Assembly: GCA_023701165.1 (NCBI GenBank)
Contig: JAMPXL010000060.1
Location: 1 to 6,404 of the forward strand
DNA from: Geothrix sp.
Lineage (GTDB): Bacteria > Acidobacteriota > Holophagae > Holophagales > Holophagaceae
Reading direction: 5' to 3'
DNA: 6,404 bases
Shown in pieces: positions 4,984 through 6,404 of this stretch. The position numbers were made by a program, and so were the translations under genes. Each line of letters opens with the position of its first letter. Positions within the stretch are counted from its first letter, which is position 1. The notes under the pieces were generated by a model, which saw only the letters and a program-made list of their open reading frames with translations, was not told where the DNA came from and made no database searches.

Positions 4984-6174
4984 ATGAGCACTCCCCGTTG
5001 GCCCTATCCCCTGCTCCGCCTGAAGCCCGGCAAGGAGTCCCTGATCTCCAAACGCCATCCCTGGGTGTATTCCGGGGCCCTGGCGAAGCCTTCGGAGTCC
5101 CCCCTGGTGCGGCTGGCGGACGATTCCGGCCAGGTGCTGGGCGTGGGCACGGCCAGTCCGGCGAACCCCCTGGCGGCGAGGCTCTTCCGCTTCGAGGACG
5201 CGCCCCTGGACGAGGCCTTCTTCCGCGTCCGCTTCGAATCGGCCCTGGCCCTGCGCAAAGAGCTGGGCCTGTGGGATCCCGAAGGTGGCTGCCGGTGGAT
5301 CTTCGGCGAGGGCGACGGCCTGCCGGGCCTCGTGGTGGACCGCTACGCCCGGGCCCTGGTGCTCCAGGTGGGCACTGCGGGCCTGGAGGCGCTGCGCGAG
5401 CTGTGGTGGCCCGTCCTCGTCGAGATCGGCAAGCGCGAGGGCATGACCGCCTTTGTGGAGCGCAGCCAGTCCGGCCGCCGGGAGGAGGGCCTCGATCCCG
5501 TGAACCGGCTGCTCAAGGGCAGCCTGGCGGGGCCGGTGACGGTGCATGAAGGGGCGGCGAAACTCACCGTGGACCTGCTCCGGGGCCAGAAGACCGGCTT
5601 CTTCCTGGATCAGCGGGAGCACCGGCTCCAGCTGGGCCGCGTGTCGCACGGCAAGCGCGTGCTCAACGCCTTCGGCTACACCGGCGGCTTCAGCATCCAC
5701 GCCGGCCTGGGCGGCGCCTCGCAGGTGGCCACCCTCGACATCAGCGCCCCGGCCCTGGATCAGGCGGACCGCGACTGGGCCGCCAACAGCCTGGACCCCG
5801 CCGCGCACCTGCGCATGGAGGGCGATGCCTTCGAGCTGATGCGGCAGCTGGAGCCCCTGGGCTGGGATCGCGTCATCGTGGATCCGCCCGCCTTCGCCAA
5901 GCAGCGCAAGGATGTGGACAAGGCCTTCAAGGCCTACAAGGACGTGTTCCGCCTGGGCGCCCGCGCCACGGCCCCGGGCGGGATGCTGTGGGTCTTCTCC
6001 TGCAGCCAGCACCTGGACCGCATGCGCTTCCAGGAGGCCGTGTGGACGGCGCTGCTGGAGGCCGGGCGCGAAGCCCGCGTGCTGGCCCACCTCGGCCAGC
6101 CCGGCGACCATCCCTACGCCCTGAACCATCCCGAGGGGTTCTACCTCAAGGGGCTGTGGCTGAGCGTGGAGTAG
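4984..6174 (+). CDS. RlmI-type 23S rRNA (cytosine-5) methyltransferase
   Basis: This 396-residue cytosolic protein is a SAM-dependent RNA methyltransferase; E. coli RlmI makes m5C at 1962 of 23S rRNA. An N-terminal PUA-like RNA-binding domain (about 8-75) contains RLKPGKESLISKRHPWVYSG. The middle region has IFGEGDGLPGLVVDRY (106-121) and GQKTGFFLDQREHR (201-214), both family signatures. The Rossmann catalytic domain follows: NAFGYTGGFSIHA (228-240, SAM loop), LDIS (251-254), VIVDPPAFAK (297-306), and FSCSQHLDRMRFQ (338-350), where C340 aligns with the conserved cysteine of the RlmI FSCS motif. The C-terminal DHPYALNHPEGFYLKG (375-390) is also typical. Length equals the E. coli protein. The ATG at 4984 is chosen because similarity begins within a dozen residues; the upstream open frame is antisense to the phosphodiesterase. 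A paralogous position specificity is possible, since close relatives methylate other sites, but the RlmI group is the best fit. Confidence 0.88.
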   Translation: MSTPRWPYPLLRLKPGKESLISKRHPWVYSGALAKPSESPLVRLADDSGQVLGVGTASPANPLAARLFRFEDAPLDEAFFRVRFESALALRKELGLWDPEGGCRWIFGEGDGLPGLVVDRYARALVLQVGTAGLEALRELWWPVLVEIGKREGMTAFVERSQSGRREEGLDPVNRLLKGSLAGPVTVHEGAAKLTVDLLRGQKTGFFLDQREHRLQLGRVSHGKRVLNAFGYTGGFSIHAGLGGASQVATLDISAPALDQADRDWAANSLDPAAHLRMEGDAFELMRQLEPLGWDRVIVDPPAFAKQRKDVDKAFKAYKDVFRLGARATAPGGMLWVFSCSQHLDRMRFQEAVWTALLEAGREARVLAHLGQPGDHPYALNHPEGFYLKGLWLSVE

Positions 6175-6178
6175 GTGA
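6173..6178 (+). promoter_or_regulatory. Ribosome binding site overlapping the rlmI stop
   Basis: AGGTGA starts on the second base of the rlmI TAG stop and ends eight bases before the ATG at 6187. Good spacing and the overlap with the stop suggest the small downstream gene is translated from the same mRNA, possibly coupled to rlmI. Confidence 0.6.
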
Positions 6179-6186
6179 ACCCACCG

Positions 6187-6404
6187 ATGCATCGCATCGC
6201 TGAACTCCTGGAGGAAGTTAGGGCTCGTTATCCAGAAGACGAGTTCTTTTCCGGATTTGAATCATCCTGCCGAGTGAACCGGCTCAAACGAGAGTTCTAT
6301 CTTGCCTATGAGAACGCACTGATTGAGCTAGACGAATTGGCCTGGGGGGCGCTGAAAGAAAAATCGCTCCGGCATTTCAAGAATCACCGTGACGGACAGC
6401 TGAA
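6187..6404 (+). CDS. Unrecognised protein, partial (runs off the right edge)
   Basis: An ATG at 6187 opens a frame with no stop to the end of the window, giving 72 whole codons. I do not recognise the product. The visible part begins MHRIAELLEEVRARYPEDEF, is rich in charged residues (many E, R and K), and looks mainly helical. It has no signal peptide or membrane segment, and carries a single cysteine near residue 28. It sits 12 bp behind rlmI with an AGGTGA ribosome binding site, so it is probably on the same transcript. Its base composition is unlike the rest of the window: 110 of 218 bases are G or C (about 50%). It uses A/T-ending codons such as GTT, CTT, TTT, GAA and CTA that its neighbours mostly avoid, which suggests recent acquisition. 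The frame is real enough to call on its ribosome binding site and length, but the function is unknown. Confidence 0.6.
   Translation, partial: MHRIAELLEEVRARYPEDEFFSGFESSCRVNRLKREFYLAYENALIELDELAWGALKEKSLRHFKNHRDGQL

Noticed and set aside
4966..6192. 408-residue minus-strand frame opposite rlmI
   Set aside because: It has the same low-complexity A/G/H/Q composition and no motifs, while the opposing frame carries every RlmI signature.

Overview
The window is high-GC bacterial DNA (roughly 70% G+C by eye in the genes) holding five complete genes and the start of a sixth. Nothing in it is diagnostic for one taxon. A high-GC lineage such as Acidobacteriota (Holophagae-like), Myxococcota or Deinococcota would fit, but I cannot decide between them. 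Most of the content is metabolic and housekeeping. I see no CRISPR array, rRNA, tRNA, insertion sequence or recognisable defence system.

Layout: 1-84 is a gene-free stretch dense in inverted repeats, probably the terminator region of the first gene. 85-1011 (minus) is a cytosolic 5'-nucleotidase of the NT5C1 (cN-I) type. Divergent from it, 1033-2067 (plus) is a compact class V cysteine desulfurase. It is followed 32 bp later by an AspT/YidE-type antiporter with two RCK_C domains (2100-3782), and the two probably form an operon. Only 4 bp separate the antiporter from the convergent gene at 3787-4953 (minus), an exported nucleotide pyrophosphatase/phosphodiesterase-type enzyme. Divergent from that, 4984-6174 (plus) is an RlmI-type rRNA cytosine methyltransferase. 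A small unrecognised reading frame begins 12 bp later at 6187 and runs off the right edge. Its G+C is only about 50%, so it marks a sharp composition break.

The most interesting signal is regulatory. Both divergent pairs have start codons only 21 and 30 bp apart. In all four cases a TANNNT hexamer (TACCCT three times, TACATT once) ends 5 or 6 nt before the ATG, with no properly spaced Shine-Dalgarno sequence. This is what back-to-back promoters for leaderless mRNAs would look like. The two probable downstream operon genes (2100 and 6187) instead have clear Shine-Dalgarno sequences, which supports that reading.

The genes do not form one obvious pathway. Two act on nucleotides or phosphate esters, one in the cytosol and one exported. 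One mobilises sulfur from cysteine and releases alanine, and its operon partner belongs to a family whose founder exchanges aspartate for alanine. One modifies 23S rRNA.
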